From the NCBI GenBank assembly GCA_002688335.1, contig NZCQ01000055.1:1-21122 (forward strand): a stretch of 21,122 nucleotides of DNA, read 5' to 3'. A program made the translations under genes and the position numbers. The stretch comes from Candidatus Pacearchaeota archaeon. GTDB lineage: Archaea > Nanobdellota > Nanobdellia > Pacearchaeales > GW2011-AR1. Position 1 is the stretch's first letter. Each line of letters opens with the position of its first letter. Shown piece after piece: positions 20,531 to 21,122 of the stretch. Below the pieces are notes generated by a model. That model was given only the letters and a program-made list of their open reading frames with translations. It searched no databases and was not told the origin of the DNA.

Positions 20531-20797
20531 TCATCCATAAATAATATCCTTTAAATCTGGAATGAATTCATCCAGAGGTTGTAAAGGGCCTCCGGACATT
20601 GCTGCTTGAGTGAATGAGAAAACTGCTAGGGAAACATCAATCATTTGTTGAGAGAGTTTTTCTCTATTTTTATTATATAATTCGTCTGAGATATTGTAAA
20701 GTTTTTCATTTAATTCCCTTTTTTCTTCTGACTCTTCGTATCGATTAATTAAATCAAGCATTTCTTTTGCTTTTTGTTTTTCATATTCCTTGTTCAT
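20531..20797 (-). CDS. Small helical protein, unknown
   Basis: An 88-residue charged protein, largely helical in appearance. Residues 1-50 are rich in Glu and Lys with leucine/isoleucine spacing (EMLDLINRYEESEEKRELNE, KLYNISDELY), probably a coiled coil. The second part holds a more apolar helix (MIDVSLAVFSFTQAAMSGG) and an acidic end (DEFIPDLKDIIYG). No family is recognised. It is 69 bases upstream of the RecB-like gene on the same strand but has its own TATA box, as does that gene. Confidence 0.6.
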   Translation of the reverse strand: MNKEYEKQKAKEMLDLINRYEESEEKRELNEKLYNISDELYNKNREKLSQQMIDVSLAVFSFTQAAMSGGPLQPLDEFIPDLKDIIYG

Positions 20798-20817
20798 GGT
20801 AATATTTGTCGAAATTA

Positions 20818-20827
20818 TTTATAAATA
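20818..20827 (-). promoter_or_regulatory. Promoter of the small helical protein gene
   Basis: Minus-strand TATTTATAAA (+ 20818-20827), 20 bases before the ATG at 20797. It lies back to back with the plus-strand promoter at 20839-20857 in a 79-base divergent gap. Confidence 0.5.
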
Positions 20828-20838
20828 TTTGTTCTTGT

Positions 20839-20857
20839 AGATATAATCTTTTAAACT
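20839..20857 (+). promoter_or_regulatory. Promoter of the phosphatase-like gene (repeat copy 2)
   Basis: Nineteen bases identical to 16315-16333 (AGATATAATCTTTTAAACT), again ending 19 bases before an ATG (20877). The identical sequence and identical spacing argue for a genuine promoter or operator shared by two genes. Confidence 0.6.
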
Positions 20858-20876
20858 AGTTTTTGTATTGGATCTT

Positions 20877-21122
20877 ATGAGAAAACTTAGAGTTATTATG
20901 CTTGATGCATTTAAGCCTTCTTATTTAGAATATGCTCCATACCTTAGATCACTTACTGAGGGGAATAAATGGGGAGAATTGGAAATGACTCCGGGACATT
21001 GGGGGTGCATTCAGATATTATTTGAAGGAAGATCTAGCATATTGAGTATTTTCAGGAAGGGAAGGGGGAAATTGAATTGGCTTAAGGGATTTGATTGGCT
21101 TGAAAAGTTGCCTTTCGGAAGA
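20877..21122 (+). CDS. Partial alkaline-phosphatase-superfamily-like protein (N-terminus)
   Basis: An open frame of 82 codons runs off the right edge of the window. It begins MRKLRVIMLDAFKPSYLEYA, then PYLRSLTEGNKWGELEMTPGHWG, which fits the start of type I phosphodiesterase / alkaline-phosphatase-superfamily enzymes: a strand ending in metal-binding Asp10, a helix carrying aPyLrsL, and a Thr/Pro-Gly-His segment (Thr38) where the nucleophile and motif lie, followed by LFEGRSS (49-54), comparable with the family LFTGxxP. The catalytic C-terminal half is missing from the window, so the call is tentative. It shares its promoter sequence with the nucleotidyltransferase gene. Confidence 0.55.
   Translation, partial: MRKLRVIMLDAFKPSYLEYAPYLRSLTEGNKWGELEMTPGHWGCIQILFEGRSSILSIFRKGRGKLNWLKGFDWLEKLPFGR

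Overview
The window looks archaeal. It is AT-rich, arginine is mostly encoded by AGA/AGG, and most genes have a TATA-like box (TTTAAA, TTTATA or TATATA type) about 20-35 bases before the ATG with no Shine-Dalgarno sequence, which is the layout of leaderless archaeal transcripts. The lipid-carrier sugar-phosphate transferase carries the eukaryote/archaeal motif (NGLEAG). AbrB-type antitoxins, many short single-gene units and a SpoIIM-like membrane protein fit a DPANN-type genome (Woesearchaeota/Pacearchaeota-like). The lineage is an inference; no rRNA or tRNA gene is present to anchor it.

Layout. 1-670: a hairpin-rich leader and a MazEF toxin-antitoxin operon. 740-1600: SpoIIM-like membrane protein. 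1684-7708: a tight de novo purine cluster, purL (PurSL type)-purQ-purN-purM, covering GAR to AIR (steps 3-5). 7755-9914: a small zinc ribbon, a GlcNAc-1-phosphate transferase of the MraY/WecA/Alg7 superfamily and a UPF0104/AglD-type membrane protein, together suggesting lipid-linked glycan synthesis. 9945-10589: a SLOG-like Rossmann protein. 10605-13283 (minus strand): an accessory segment with a broken DUF2283 remnant, an antitoxin made of a YgiT/MqsA-type zinc ribbon fused to an AbrB domain, its DUF4258-like toxin, a B12-binding-type radical SAM protein, and a HicBA module. 13391-15720: an unknown protein, small membrane proteins (one of 30 residues), and a stand-alone DUF4346 protein. 15750-19032: an RBBP9-like hydrolase, a nucleotidyltransferase, and a second radical SAM protein paralogous to the first. 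19049-20797 (minus strand): a RecB/Cas4-like nuclease with an apparent Fe-S cluster, a small membrane protein and a small coiled protein. 20877-end: the start of a probable alkaline-phosphatase-superfamily protein.

How the genes relate. The purine genes form one transcription unit with gaps of 62, 6 and -4 bases. The glycan genes probably build and move a polyprenyl/dolichyl-linked sugar. Three type II toxin-antitoxin modules plus one remnant within 13.3 kb mark the left half as accessory-rich. Two exact promoter repeats tie distant genes together: a 20-base element precedes both hicBA and the first radical SAM gene, and a 19-base element precedes both the nucleotidyltransferase and the phosphatase-like gene at the right end. 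No CRISPR array, transposase, integrase, rRNA or tRNA was seen.
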